From JAICLL01 sp035252155 (GTDB taxonomy: Bacteria; Planctomycetota; Planctomycetia; Pirellulales; JAICIG01), in assembly GCA_035252155.1 (NCBI GenBank), contig DATFDL010000627.1, forward strand, positions 1 to 17,885: a stretch of 17,885 nucleotides of DNA, read 5' to 3'. A program made the position numbers and the translations under genes. Position 1 is the first letter of the stretch. Each line of letters begins with the position of its first letter. The notes under the pieces are model-generated. The model made no database searches. It saw only the letters and a list, made by a program, of their open reading frames with translations, and had not been told where the DNA came from. Below, one piece after another: positions 1 to 7,723 of the stretch.

Positions 1-26
1 AACTCCGGGCGGGCGTCGCGCCGCCC

Positions 27-60
27 CCCGCGGAACGCCACAGAGGGCGTTCCCTACAGA
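27..60. repeat. Short palindromic dispersed repeat, copy 1
   Basis: The core at 32-53 is a perfect hairpin: GGAACGCC, loop acagag, then GGCGTTCC. About 30 bases including the flanks (gcggaacgccac...ccctacagag) recur in inverted orientation at the far end of the window (17829-17850) with a single mismatch. It has no T tract. It looks like a REP-type dispersed palindrome rather than part of a gene. Confidence 0.75.
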
Positions 61-101
61 GATTAAAAAGGACACGAAGGAATAACCGCGAAAAAGGCGC
101 T

Positions 102-1205
102 ATGAACATCATCCGCCAACCACCCGTGCTCAAATGCCTGACATTCGCCGCGCGCGTGCGCCGCGCCGTTTGGCGGCGGCGGCGCTCCGTGAAAGAACTG
201 GCGCTGGAGCGGACGCTTTTTTATCGGCGCGTATGGCACGAGGCCGCCGAGGCTCTGGGTGCGTCGATTGAACCGCTCGGCGACGAAATCTTCGACATCC
301 GTCTGGGCGACTGGCGCACCAAGGTGCAACGCAATTACACAGCCGCCGACGACGCTGTGACGCTCGAGTTGGCCGGTCAAAAACCGTTGGTGCTCGATTT
401 GCTCGCCCGGCAAGGCGTACCGGTGCCGCGCTGGCGGGCGTTTACGATCGCCACACTCGAAGAGGCGGCGGCCTTTCTCGCTCGAGTCGGCGGCGACTGC
501 GTCGTAAAGCCGGCCCGCGACACCGGCGGCGGCGATGGCGTGACCACTCACGTGCGAACTCGCTGGCAGCTTGTCCGGGCCGCCGCCCGCGCCGCGGTCT
601 TCGGCGACGAGCTCTCGATCGAAGAGCAGGTGGCCGGTGACAACTACCGCCTGCTGTACCTCGACGGCGTCTTGCTCGACGCCGTGGTTCGCCGGCCGCC
701 GAGCGTCGAGGGCGACGGCCATTCGACGGTGGCGGCATTGGTCGAGCGAATGAACAATGTTCGCGTTACCTGGGGATCGGAAGCCGCGCAGTCGCTCTTG
801 GCCTGCGATCAAGATATGCGGCAAACGCTTGCGGCTCAAAACCTCTCGCTCGCTTCGGTGCCGGCGGCCGGTCGGACCGTGCGGCTGAAAACGGTCATCA
901 ACGACAATGCCGCCCACGACAATGCCGCTGCCGCGCACCTGCTTTGCCGCGAAGTGATCGAAGCCGGCGCCACTGCGGCGGCCGCGGTTGGGGCGCGCCT
1001 GGCCGGCGTCGATATCATCACTACTGACCCGAGCCGTCCCCTGGCTGCGACGGGCGGCGTGGTGCTCGAAGTCAACACCACGCCCGGCTTTTATTATCAC
1101 TATCGTCGCGAGGGAGCGGTTTGTCCGGTGGCGCTGCATGTACTGAACTATCTACGGAGCCTGCCGCGGCAAACGGCGGCTGAGCCGCTCGATTGCGTGC
1201 AGTAA
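102..1205 (+). CDS. Cyanophycin-synthetase-like ATP-grasp ligase
   Basis: This 367-residue protein should use ATP to activate a carboxylate as an acyl phosphate and join it to an amine. The substrate is unknown. Residues 95-350 follow the C-terminal ATP-grasp domain of cyanophycin synthetase. The visible landmarks are GVPVPRW (105-111), the nucleotide-binding lysine K136 in VVKPARDTGGGDGV, DNYRLLYLDG (180-189), RRPPSVEGDGHSTV (197-210), the stretch AGRTVRLKTV, and the metal-binding LEVNTTPGF with E323 and N325. The roughly 90 N-terminal residues are Arg-rich and not recognised, and the MurE-like third domain of CphA is absent. There is no signal peptide, so it is cytoplasmic. The ATG has an AAAAGG about 5 bases upstream. 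The next ATP-grasp gene starts 12 bases after the stop, so co-transcription is likely. Family assignment is strong. The product is not known. Confidence 0.9.
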   Translation: MNIIRQPPVLKCLTFAARVRRAVWRRRRSVKELALERTLFYRRVWHEAAEALGASIEPLGDEIFDIRLGDWRTKVQRNYTAADDAVTLELAGQKPLVLDLLARQGVPVPRWRAFTIATLEEAAAFLARVGGDCVVKPARDTGGGDGVTTHVRTRWQLVRAAARAAVFGDELSIEEQVAGDNYRLLYLDGVLLDAVVRRPPSVEGDGHSTVAALVERMNNVRVTWGSEAAQSLLACDQDMRQTLAAQNLSLASVPAAGRTVRLKTVINDNAAHDNAAAAHLLCREVIEAGATAAAAVGARLAGVDIITTDPSRPLAATGGVVLEVNTTPGFYYHYRREGAVCPVALHVLNYLRSLPRQTAAEPLDCVQ

Positions 1206-1217
1206 GGTACGTTTTGA

Positions 1218-2456
1218 ATGATGTCTGCGACTTGCGAAATCGAACGACCGCAGCCCACGGCCCAACAGGCGCCACGGCGGCGTTCGCGCCTGCGCTTGCC
1301 GGCGGCCATCGTCGTGGGCGGCGGATCGAACGCGCTGTCGATCGCCCGCAGCCTGGGACAATCGGGCGTAACCGTCTACGCCATCAACGAGCCCGCGGCC
1401 CACGTGCGCTATTCGCGTTACGCCCGGTGGATCGACCTGCCGGCCGATCCTGAGAGCCAAGCCCGCTGGCTGCTCGGCCCTGAGTCGGAACATCTCCGCG
1501 GCAGCGTGTTGCTGGCCGCCGGTGATGCGGCGATCGAATTGATCGCCGAACATCGCGATGAGTTGGCCGAAAAGTATCTGCTCGATCTCTCGAACACCGC
1601 CGCGCAGCGGACCATGCTCAACAAGCTCGACACCTACCGAGCGGCGGTGGCGGCGGGCGTGCCCACGCCGCGCTTTTGGCTGGCCGCCACGCTCGACGAG
1701 CTCGATGCCCTGCGCGGCTCGCTGATCTTTCCGCTGATCGTCAAGCCGCGCCTGTCGCATGTGTTTGAAGAACGCTTCGGGCGTAAATTCCTGGTGGCTG
1801 AATCGCATGATCAATTGGCCGACGCCTTTCGCACGGTGCAAGACGCCCGGATCGAAACGATGCTCGTCGAACGCATCCCCGGCGGCGACGATCGGCTCTG
1901 CAGCTACTACACCTACCTCGACGAAGACGGGCGGCCACTGTTCGACTTCACCAAGCGGATCATCCGCCGTTGGCCGGTCGGCATGGGCGCCGCGTGTTAT
2001 CACATCACCGATCACGTGCCCGGCGTCCGCGAACTGGGTCTAAAACTTTTCCACCAGGTCGGCCTGCGGGGGCTGGCCAACGTGGAGTTCAAGCTCGACC
2101 CGCGCGACGGCCAGCTCAAGCTGATCGAGTGCAACGCCCGCTTCACTGCGGCCAACGGGCTGTTGGCCGATTGCGGTTTCGACCTGTCGCGGTTTGTTTA
2201 CAACCGGCTGGCCGGTCTGGAGTCGCCGACCTTGAACCACTACCGCACCGGCGTGCGGCTCTGGTATCCGATCGACGACTTCAAGTCATTTCGTGAGCTG
2301 CGGCAGCGGGGCGAGATCACGTTGACTCGCTGGTTGGCCAGCCTTTGCCACCGGCAGACATTCCCCTTCTTTCGTTGGTACGACCCACTGCCGACGCTGG
2401 TTACGGAATCCCGGCGCTTTGCCCGCGGCCTCCGGCGGCTTTTCAGTCGCAATTGA
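1218..2456 (+). CDS. ATP-grasp domain protein (carbamoyl-phosphate-synthase-like fold)
   Basis: This 412-residue putative carboxylate-amine ligase has the usual three-part layout. A Rossmann-like pre-ATP-grasp domain begins at AAIVVGGGSNALSIARSLG (29-47). A lid follows, with FPLIVKPRLS (171-180, K176 probably contacting ATP) and MLVERIPGGDDRL (215-227). The catalytic core has GLANVEFKLD (285-294) and IECNARF (303-309), where E290, E304 and N306 should bind Mg. The C-terminal 80 residues are basic and aromatic and are not recognised. ATG codons at 1218 and 1221 are both possible starts. An AAGG lies about 10 bases upstream of the first. Two unlike ATP-grasp enzymes in tandem suggest sequential ligations in one small-molecule or peptide-like pathway (inference). 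The substrate cannot be told from sequence. Confidence 0.88.
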   Translation: MMSATCEIERPQPTAQQAPRRRSRLRLPAAIVVGGGSNALSIARSLGQSGVTVYAINEPAAHVRYSRYARWIDLPADPESQARWLLGPESEHLRGSVLLAAGDAAIELIAEHRDELAEKYLLDLSNTAAQRTMLNKLDTYRAAVAAGVPTPRFWLAATLDELDALRGSLIFPLIVKPRLSHVFEERFGRKFLVAESHDQLADAFRTVQDARIETMLVERIPGGDDRLCSYYTYLDEDGRPLFDFTKRIIRRWPVGMGAACYHITDHVPGVRELGLKLFHQVGLRGLANVEFKLDPRDGQLKLIECNARFTAANGLLADCGFDLSRFVYNRLAGLESPTLNHYRTGVRLWYPIDDFKSFRELRQRGEITLTRWLASLCHRQTFPFFRWYDPLPTLVTESRRFARGLRRLFSRN

Positions 2457-2472
2457 TCACACTCGCTCGTCG

Positions 2473-2491
2473 GATGGCCTTCCAGGCCGTC
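2473..2491 (+). terminator. Hairpin downstream of the ATP-grasp pair
   Basis: GATGGCC, loop ttcca, GGCCGTC forms a 7-bp stem with one G-U pair, 16 bases after the stop codon. There is no T run, so if it ends transcription it is not a classical intrinsic terminator. It could equally be another dispersed palindrome. Confidence 0.35.
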
Positions 2492-2533
2492 GTAGCGACA
2501 TGGATCGTTTCGGACGTGCAAAACCCACAAGTG

Positions 2534-2634
2534 TGAAAACCGCCATGTGGCACAGCCGCCCCCGGCGGTGCTTCGCCGACGCAGTCGGCTTCGTGGAACC
2601 AGCCGAGGGCGGCTGGTCCACATGCCGATTTTCA
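2534..2634. repeat. Long imperfect inverted repeat (28-nt arms)
   Basis: The left arm 2534-2561 begins tgaaaaccgccatgtgg and ends agccgccc. The right arm 2607-2634 is its reverse complement with about four mismatches. The 45-base loop contains smaller GC hairpins of its own. No coding potential is evident. It resembles the CATGTGG...CAGCCGCC palindromes scattered in planctomycete genomes (from memory) and could act as a non-autonomous mobile palindrome or a structured RNA. Confidence 0.6.
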
Positions 2635-2772
2635 ATGTCACAACCGATCCGATGTCGTCATGCGCACGGCCGGTGGCTGGGGCAGAGCCTTGGCGATGCC
2701 CCGGCGATCTCCTATTCTAGGCAACGCGCCACCGCTTCCTCTGAATCCCGAATCCCGACTCCTTCCCACTGC

Positions 2773-3582
2773 ATGACGAACCTCTTCGATCTCTCTGACC
2801 AAACCGCCATCGTCATCGGAGGCACCGGCGTGCTGGGCGGGGCGATGGCCTCGGCCCTGGCGGACGCCGGCGCCCGCGTAGCCATTTTGGGCCGCAACGA
2901 AGCCCGCGGCGCGCAGCGCGTGGCCGAGATCCAGGCCGCCGGTGGCACAGCCACTTTTCAGGCGGCCGACGCGCTGGAGCGCGACTCGCTGGCCCGCGCC
3001 CGCGACGCCCTAACCCGGCAATGGCCCGCGGCCAGCGTGCTGGTCAACGCGGCCGGCGGCAACCGGCCCGACGCCACGCTGCCGCCCGGCGCTGATTTTT
3101 GCAAGCTGCCGCTGGACGCTTGGCGCGGCGTCTTCGATCTCAACCTGGTGGGCGGCGTGCTCTTGCCCAGCCAGGTATTCGGCGAGGCCATGCTAGCGGC
3201 GGGCCGCGGCAGCATCATCAACATTGCCTCGATGGCCGGCATGACTCCACTCTCGCGCGTCGTGGCCTATTCGGCGGCCAAGGCGGCGGTGATCAACGTC
3301 ACTAAGTTTCTGGCTCGTGAATGGGCCGGCCGCGGCGTGCGCGTCAACGCCATCAGCCCGGGCTTTTTTCCCGCCGACCAGAATCGCGCCTTACTCTTCA
3401 AGCCCGACGGCGGCTACACCGAGCGAGGCGGGCAGATCATCGGCCACACGCCGATGGCCCGCTTCGGCGAGCCGCACGAACTGGCCGGCGCCGTGGTCTG
3501 GCTCGCCGCCTCCCACGCCTCGTCGTTTGTCACCGGGCAAAACATCGTCGTTGATGGCGGCTTTTCGTCGGTGACGATTTGA
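2773..3582 (+). CDS. Short-chain dehydrogenase/reductase, D-mannonate oxidoreductase type
   Basis: This 269-residue classical SDR is an NAD(P)-dependent oxidoreductase of the cytoplasm. It shows the cofactor motif GGTGVLGG near residue 17 and an NAAGG motif near residue 93. The catalytic triad is S153 (NIASMAG), Y166 and K170 (YSAAK). The C-terminal FVTGQNIVVDGGFS strand is also present. The stretches GGNRPDATLPPG and ISPGFFPADQNR resemble SDR-type fructuronate reductases (UxuB/YjmF-like), which interconvert fructuronate and mannonate. Subfamily assignment is from memory and moderate. I chose the ATG at 2773 (MTNLFDLSDQTAIV) because SDR similarity begins exactly there. The frame is open further upstream only through repeat DNA. 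No mannonate dehydratase or isomerase is nearby to confirm the pathway. Confidence 0.9.
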   Translation: MTNLFDLSDQTAIVIGGTGVLGGAMASALADAGARVAILGRNEARGAQRVAEIQAAGGTATFQAADALERDSLARARDALTRQWPAASVLVNAAGGNRPDATLPPGADFCKLPLDAWRGVFDLNLVGGVLLPSQVFGEAMLAAGRGSIINIASMAGMTPLSRVVAYSAAKAAVINVTKFLAREWAGRGVRVNAISPGFFPADQNRALLFKPDGGYTERGGQIIGHTPMARFGEPHELAGAVVWLAASHASSFVTGQNIVVDGGFSSVTI

Positions 3583-3626
3583 AGCTTCAATGCGGCGGCT
3601 AGCCCGCATTTCATACCATCCTGTAG

Positions 3627-3646
3627 CCGACTTCGTGAGAAGTCGG
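3627..3646 (+). terminator. Perfect 8-bp hairpin downstream of the SDR gene
   Basis: CCGACTTC, loop gtga, GAAGTCGG. It sits 44 bases after the SDR stop codon. There is no T tract. It may be a terminator or RNA-stabilising hairpin, or another member of the dispersed palindrome set. Confidence 0.4.
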
Positions 3647-4082
3647 GCCGTGCTTGCTAATCTGCTTGCGGAGAACAGGCCCCCGCCTCTTCTCATCCGC
3701 GCGGCAACCCTCGCTCTCAAAACGTGTTACGGTGCCGGGCCGACACATCCATCTTTGCCTATGCAAGCGCACCGTTGCCTCAGGGGCTGGGATCCAGGGG
3801 TCAGCGGTCAATTCACGTCGGTTGATCTTCTCAGCCTGAGTCGGAAAGCGATCGATCCCCGGTTTTTACTTTTGCATTTTGCATTTGTACTTTCCCCACC
3901 CTAGCCCCCGACCCGTGAGTCGCGGCCCCTCTTCGTCTCCCTCTCCCCGCATCCTCCCAAAAAAGTGGCTTCATCGGTTTTCGGCCACGGATAGCGAGCC
4001 AGCTTCGTCGCCGCAAATCGCGGTCATCAAACGGGTTGTGCTCATCGACTTACTGCAGATTGTGCGCAGCGCCCAAGAGCTC

Positions 4083-4100
4083 AAAAAGACGAATCGTCTT
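4083..4100 (-). terminator. Possible weak terminator of the minus-strand unit
   Basis: Read on the minus strand it is AAGACGATTCGTCTTTTT: a short 5-7-bp stem with a very small loop, running directly into a T tract. It lies about 75 bases downstream of the small membrane-protein ORF, so it could end that transcript. The stem is short, so confidence is low. Confidence 0.3.
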
Positions 4101-4174
4101 GATGGCGCTCTGCCGCGTTCTCGCGGCGCGCAGTCCGCTGGGTGTCGCGAATGAGAGACTGCGTGCTGCCAACT

Positions 4175-4492
4175 TCAACTTCCCGTCGCTGTTCCGAACA
4201 CGATGCCCATGGCCGCGAAGACGAACGGAGCCAACAACACGCTCGCCCCGCTGTTGTCAGATCGGTTCGATGGTACGCTTCGCGTATTCTTATCGGTGCG
4301 GGCATCGACTGCGAGTACGCTAATTCCAAGGCCCGCGCCCAAGCAGGCGAAAACTACCGCGTAGCGAACAATTCGTCGATCGAACGATGCATGCCGTGCT
4401 GCGTCGACGCCCACTTCACGCAAGTGGGCTTCGTCCGGTGAGGCGTACGTCGGCAGCTCGGCAAAAAACTTGAAGAGTTGAAAGAGCCCCAT
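4175..4492 (-). CDS. Small predicted membrane protein (two hydrophobic segments)
   Basis: The ORF encodes about 105 residues from MGLFQLFKFF. It is open upstream to an ATG at 4543 (122 residues). I prefer the 4492 start because GATGGAG lies about 9 bases before it. Two hydrophobic stretches are visible, RYAVVFACLGAGLGISVLAV and GASVLLAPFVFAAMGIVFGT. A charged linker of about 24 residues separates them, and the 45-residue N-terminal part is soluble and partly amphipathic. No family is recognised. It follows the VIT-vWA gene on the same strand after a gap of about 95 bases that contains a hairpin, so it could be a third gene of that unit. Existence as a real gene is plausible, not proven. Confidence 0.45.
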   Translation of the reverse strand: MGLFQLFKFFAELPTYASPDEAHLREVGVDAARHASFDRRIVRYAVVFACLGAGLGISVLAVDARTDKNTRSVPSNRSDNSGASVLLAPFVFAAMGIVFGTATGS

Positions 4493-4558
4493 TAGATGGA
4501 TCTCCATCAGACCGCGACACAGCCGTTTGACGGAAGCTGCCATTAAATTACACGCCGG

Positions 4559-4586
4559 CCAACGGTAGGGAAACTCCCACAGTTGG
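4559..4586 (-). terminator. Nested hairpin immediately after the VIT-vWA gene
   Basis: On the minus strand the first base after the stop codon opens a nested dyad. The outer stem is CCAAC/GTTGG and the inner stem GGGA/TCCC with a gtt loop. No T tract follows. It could attenuate or protect the 3' end of the VIT-vWA message and separate it from the small downstream ORF. Confidence 0.4.
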
Positions 4587-7004
4587 TTATTTCCAGAACT
4601 CGTTGCGGACAGCCGTTGGCGATTGCCGCAGTTCGTCGACCAGCGATTGGACCTTGGCGATGAATTCGTCGACGGCAGCCGCCAACGATTTCCCTTGCAG
4701 GCTGGCTGCGGCCAGCAGCTCGCGACCGCGCACGACCAGATCGTTGACCTCGGACCGGCGCACGTGGTGCTCGCGATCCATCAGCGATGCAACCGATTCG
4801 AGACGGTCTATCAGTTCCTGAATGCGGCGCCGCCGTGTGGCAAACCGACTGCGCGATTTTAGCGCCGCCAGGGCGTCAGCGACCTCTGCGACCGCCTCGG
4901 CCTGGTTCGCCGGTTGAAAAGACGGCACATTCTTGATCGGCGCCGGCGCGTGCATTCTCTTGGCAAAGAAGCCGAAATTCTTTCCGCGGGCGCGTGGCGC
5001 GTCCGGTGACAGCCCCATCGGCGGCAATGCCGCCAGCGAAGTCAAACCGAGCGAGCCACTGCCGCCTCCCATCACGCAACTTTCGAGGGCCTCGACTTGC
5101 CAACCTTCGGGCAGTTCAACCGGTTGCAGAATCTCGCGCGGCTTGCCGTCGGCGTTGACGACTTCCGAGCGGTCGACCGCGACGTAGGCCGTGAAACGCG
5201 ACAATACATGGCTCTCCAGCGACACGGCCACGATTTGTTGCGCGAGGCTTTCGTTGTTGCCGCGCAATTGGCTGGCATAACGGTCTTCCAGCTCACGCAC
5301 GCGGGCCCGCCCCCAAAGGCCGGTCAAGAGCGCGCCGCCGCTCGCTCGCCCGATCACTTCCTGTTGCCATACCTTGCCCAAGGCGTCGATCGCCGTGAGC
5401 CGTAGGCGTAATTCTTCCGAAGCCGACGCGTGCCGCCCAAAGATCGTCACCGGCCGATCGACAAACACGTCGGGCAGGCGCGACGGCGCCAGGCTGTCGG
5501 CGTGCCATTGCCAGCCGATTGGCTCCAACCGCAGCTCGCGGAGCGCCGGCGAGCTGGTCAGTCGGTGCAGATGCTCCATCACCTCGTCCAGCCGATCTTC
5601 CGATTCGACCAGTTCGCAGGCGCCGCGGCCCATGTCGGCCAGGCAACGCAAAAAGCCGGCGTTCACCGCGCGGTCGATACCCACGGCAAAGATCCGCGGC
5701 CGACGGCCCTTCTTGCTGGCCAGCGTCTTCAGCAGCGAGTCCTCGCCCGCCACCTGACCGTCGGTAATGAGCACGATGATTCCCTCGCGAGCGTCGTCGC
5801 CGCCCGCCAGCAGCTCCGTCGCCTGGACTAAAGCCGCGGCCATTTCGGTGCCGCCCCGAGCGTCTACCTTGCTCAGCCACTCGATCGTGCGCCAACGCGC
5901 CCGGTTGCCAGCCGCGACCAGTTGCCGCGGCGTTTCGGGCGAAAACTCCACCGCGTTGTCAAAAGCCAGCACGCTGAAACGGTCGTGCTCCAACAGCGTG
6001 TCGAGCAGCCGGCCCACGGCGCGTCGCGCCGCCACCATCTTCCAGCCGCTCATGCTGCCCGAGCGATCGAGCACAAACACAAGGTCGCGCGGCTTGGCCG
6101 GCCGGTCGAGCTGACTCGGCGGAACGATCGAAACCGCGAACGTGCCCGGCCGCGATGCGTCGGCCGGACTGTAGGAGAGAATGCTCTCGGCGGTCTGGCC
6201 GGCCAGCGCAAACCGCAGGATGAAATCGCGGTTTAGTCGTTCGCTTGGCTGCAGGCGCACGGTCAAGCCAGCAACCTCGTCGACGATCAGGCTGTGCAAA
6301 CTCGAACGCAACGAACGCGTCAGGCAGTCGGGGGTGGTGGGGAACGCGGCCCGGTCGAACGCGACTTCCAGCGAAAGCCGCACCGGGTTAGGGAAGCCGG
6401 GCAATAGCACCGGCGGCGTCACGCGCGAGGCGTCGGGCGCCTGATCGGAGTCCGGGGCGACACCGGACCCCACCGAGGGTCCGGCCAGCGGCACGCCCGG
6501 CACGTAACGCGGCGCGACCACCAGCGGAAAGCGGAACTCAGCCTCGCCGTGGGCCACCGTTAAGGGACCGACGAGCGTGAGCTCGACCGACACGTCTTCG
6601 CCCGGCGGCAGATTGCCGACGCGCAAACTGAACGTCCCACTACGTTCCTCTTCGGCGATCGACGCGCGATGCCCGGCAGCGATGGCCTGGTCGTATTCCT
6701 GCCGCGCCTGCTGACGTTCGCGGAGCACGCCCTCGACCACACGCCCGGCGACCCGCAGGGTAAACGCCGTCACCGCCGCGCGGTCGGGCAAAGGAAAAAT
6801 GTACGTGGCTTCGATCGCTTCGCTGAAAGCATTGTGAAACGTCTGGCGGACGGTGGCCTGCGCGTGCAGCCCACAGATTTTGGCGCGCACGTCGAGCGAC
6901 CGCAGCGGCAGACAACCACGCTCGCTGCGCAGGGCGCCGAAACCAGCCTCTTCGTCGGACACAACGGCTTCATTAGTTTCAAACGGTCGGACAGCTCGAA
7001 TCAT
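4587..7004 (-). CDS. VIT and von Willebrand factor A domain protein
   Basis: This 805-residue protein has a VIT domain at about 25-150 (QATVRQTFHNAFSEAIEATY, then FPLPDRAAV and RSGTFSLRVGNLPPGEDVSV). A vWA domain spans about 305-480. Its metal-ion-dependent adhesion site is complete: D313, S315 and S317 in LDRSGSMSG, T386 in GGTEM, and D415 in ITDG. A beta-rich region and a helical, coiled-coil-prone C-terminus (700-795) follow. The family resembles the inter-alpha-trypsin inhibitor heavy chain core and is usually thought to bind protein ligands through Mg. There is no signal peptide, membrane segment or sorting motif, so a cytoplasmic role is likely. The start ATG overlaps the MerR stop (ATGA), and GGAG lies 6 bases upstream, so translation is coupled. 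The ligand is unknown. Confidence 0.93.
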   Translation of the reverse strand: MIRAVRPFETNEAVVSDEEAGFGALRSERGCLPLRSLDVRAKICGLHAQATVRQTFHNAFSEAIEATYIFPLPDRAAVTAFTLRVAGRVVEGVLRERQQARQEYDQAIAAGHRASIAEEERSGTFSLRVGNLPPGEDVSVELTLVGPLTVAHGEAEFRFPLVVAPRYVPGVPLAGPSVGSGVAPDSDQAPDASRVTPPVLLPGFPNPVRLSLEVAFDRAAFPTTPDCLTRSLRSSLHSLIVDEVAGLTVRLQPSERLNRDFILRFALAGQTAESILSYSPADASRPGTFAVSIVPPSQLDRPAKPRDLVFVLDRSGSMSGWKMVAARRAVGRLLDTLLEHDRFSVLAFDNAVEFSPETPRQLVAAGNRARWRTIEWLSKVDARGGTEMAAALVQATELLAGGDDAREGIIVLITDGQVAGEDSLLKTLASKKGRRPRIFAVGIDRAVNAGFLRCLADMGRGACELVESEDRLDEVMEHLHRLTSSPALRELRLEPIGWQWHADSLAPSRLPDVFVDRPVTIFGRHASASEELRLRLTAIDALGKVWQQEVIGRASGGALLTGLWGRARVRELEDRYASQLRGNNESLAQQIVAVSLESHVLSRFTAYVAVDRSEVVNADGKPREILQPVELPEGWQVEALESCVMGGGSGSLGLTSLAALPPMGLSPDAPRARGKNFGFFAKRMHAPAPIKNVPSFQPANQAEAVAEVADALAALKSRSRFATRRRRIQELIDRLESVASLMDREHHVRRSEVNDLVVRGRELLAAASLQGKSLAAAVDEFIAKVQSLVDELRQSPTAVRNEFWK

Positions 7005-7717
7005 GATCTGCTCCTTTCCGCACCACCCGCGCGCCGCGCCGTGCCGCTCGACGGTCCATTGGCACGCACAGTCGCGGACGACTGTGGCGCCACGGCATCA
7101 ACCGGTGCCGGCGAGGCAAGGTGGCGCCTTGGTTTGGTTAAGCCCCTCGCGGCTCGCTCGATCGCCGCCAGTTTATCGCGGTTTACGTCGCCTGGTTCGA
7201 CGTCTTCGAGAACGAGCGTGATTCCTTGGCCCAACTCGATATGCAGAGCCGGCCGCAACACCGACGTTTCCCCGGCCAGCGGCGCCGCCGCGTCGGCGGT
7301 CGCCGGTGAGTCGGCCCAAAAGGTGGCTCTCGCTGGGCGTGCTGGCTGTCGAGCCGCCGTAATCCGAGGCGTTCCGGCCGCCGCATCCAGGGCAAGTCGT
7401 CCCGGCACTCCTGCCAATCTCTTCAACATGCGGTCGTCGGCGCCGGCGAGTCGCTGCTGCACCTCGACCAAAGACGATCCACCGGCCTGAAGCTGTTTGA
7501 TCGCCAGCAACTGCCACACGTGCCGCCAAGCATAAAATGCCGTCCGTCCCCGCATTTCCACCGGGCGATCGACGATGCCCAGCGTCGTGTAATAGCGAAT
7601 GGTTCTCAGATCGGGCACGTCACAAACTCTGGCGGAAGGCTGCTCGACATTGCCCACCCCTGCCAGCACCTGCCGTACAACATCCGCCAGTTCCGTGATT
7701 TTCCAGCGTGGTTCCAT
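7001..7717 (-). CDS. MerR-family transcriptional regulator
   Basis: In this 238-residue protein, residues 6-92 form a MerR-type winged helix. The hallmark is DLRTIRYYTTLGIVDRP (36-52), followed by RGRTAFYAWRHVWQLLAIKQL and SSLVEVQQRLAG. The usual dimerisation coiled coil is replaced by an Ala/Pro/Arg-rich linker, then a short conserved-looking patch at 157-172 (ALHIELGQGITLVLED) that may sense a signal. The C-terminal 40 residues look disordered. No Cys pair typical of metal sensors is present. It is the first gene of a unit with the VIT-vWA gene, overlapping it by 4 bases. The promoter just upstream holds a perfect inverted repeat, so autoregulation is likely. The start is placed at the ATG six bases from the -10 box. 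Confidence 0.88.
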   Translation of the reverse strand: MEPRWKITELADVVRQVLAGVGNVEQPSARVCDVPDLRTIRYYTTLGIVDRPVEMRGRTAFYAWRHVWQLLAIKQLQAGGSSLVEVQQRLAGADDRMLKRLAGVPGRLALDAAAGTPRITAARQPARPARATFWADSPATADAAAPLAGETSVLRPALHIELGQGITLVLEDVEPGDVNRDKLAAIERAARGLTKPRRHLASPAPVDAVAPQSSATVRANGPSSGTARRAGGAERSRS

Positions 7718-7723
7718 GCCGAT

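Larger units (their letters stand above)
2457..2772. other. Gene-free gap rich in inverted repeats
   Basis: No convincing coding sequence lies here. An open frame runs through it into the SDR gene from 2419, but that part has no dehydrogenase similarity and its composition follows the repeats. The gap holds one short hairpin just after the ATP-grasp stop and one long imperfect inverted repeat, listed separately. Confidence 0.7.
3583..4174. other. Gene-poor stretch with one hairpin
   Basis: About 590 bases without a credible gene. Open frames here are short, Arg/Pro/Ser-rich and lack start signals. Visible items are a perfect hairpin at 3627-3646, an AT-rich patch with repeated tttgcatttt (3863-3893) followed by a pyrimidine-rich stretch, and a small dyad at 4086-4100. 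Confidence 0.6.

Noticed and set aside
63..1139. Long minus-strand open frame opposite the first ATP-grasp gene
   Set aside because: High GC keeps the antisense frame open. Its protein is Arg/His/Gly-rich with no motif, while the + strand has full ATP-grasp motifs.
1152..2015. Minus-strand open frame opposite the second ATP-grasp gene
   Set aside because: Shadow of a recognised gene: no domain, no start signal.
2419..2772. N-terminal extension of the SDR protein
   Set aside because: The extension crosses the inverted repeat and lacks SDR similarity. The conserved protein starts at 2773.
3590..3904. 104-codon + strand frame after the SDR gene
   Set aside because: No ribosome site, no domain, composition of translated non-coding DNA, and it crosses a hairpin and low-complexity sequence.
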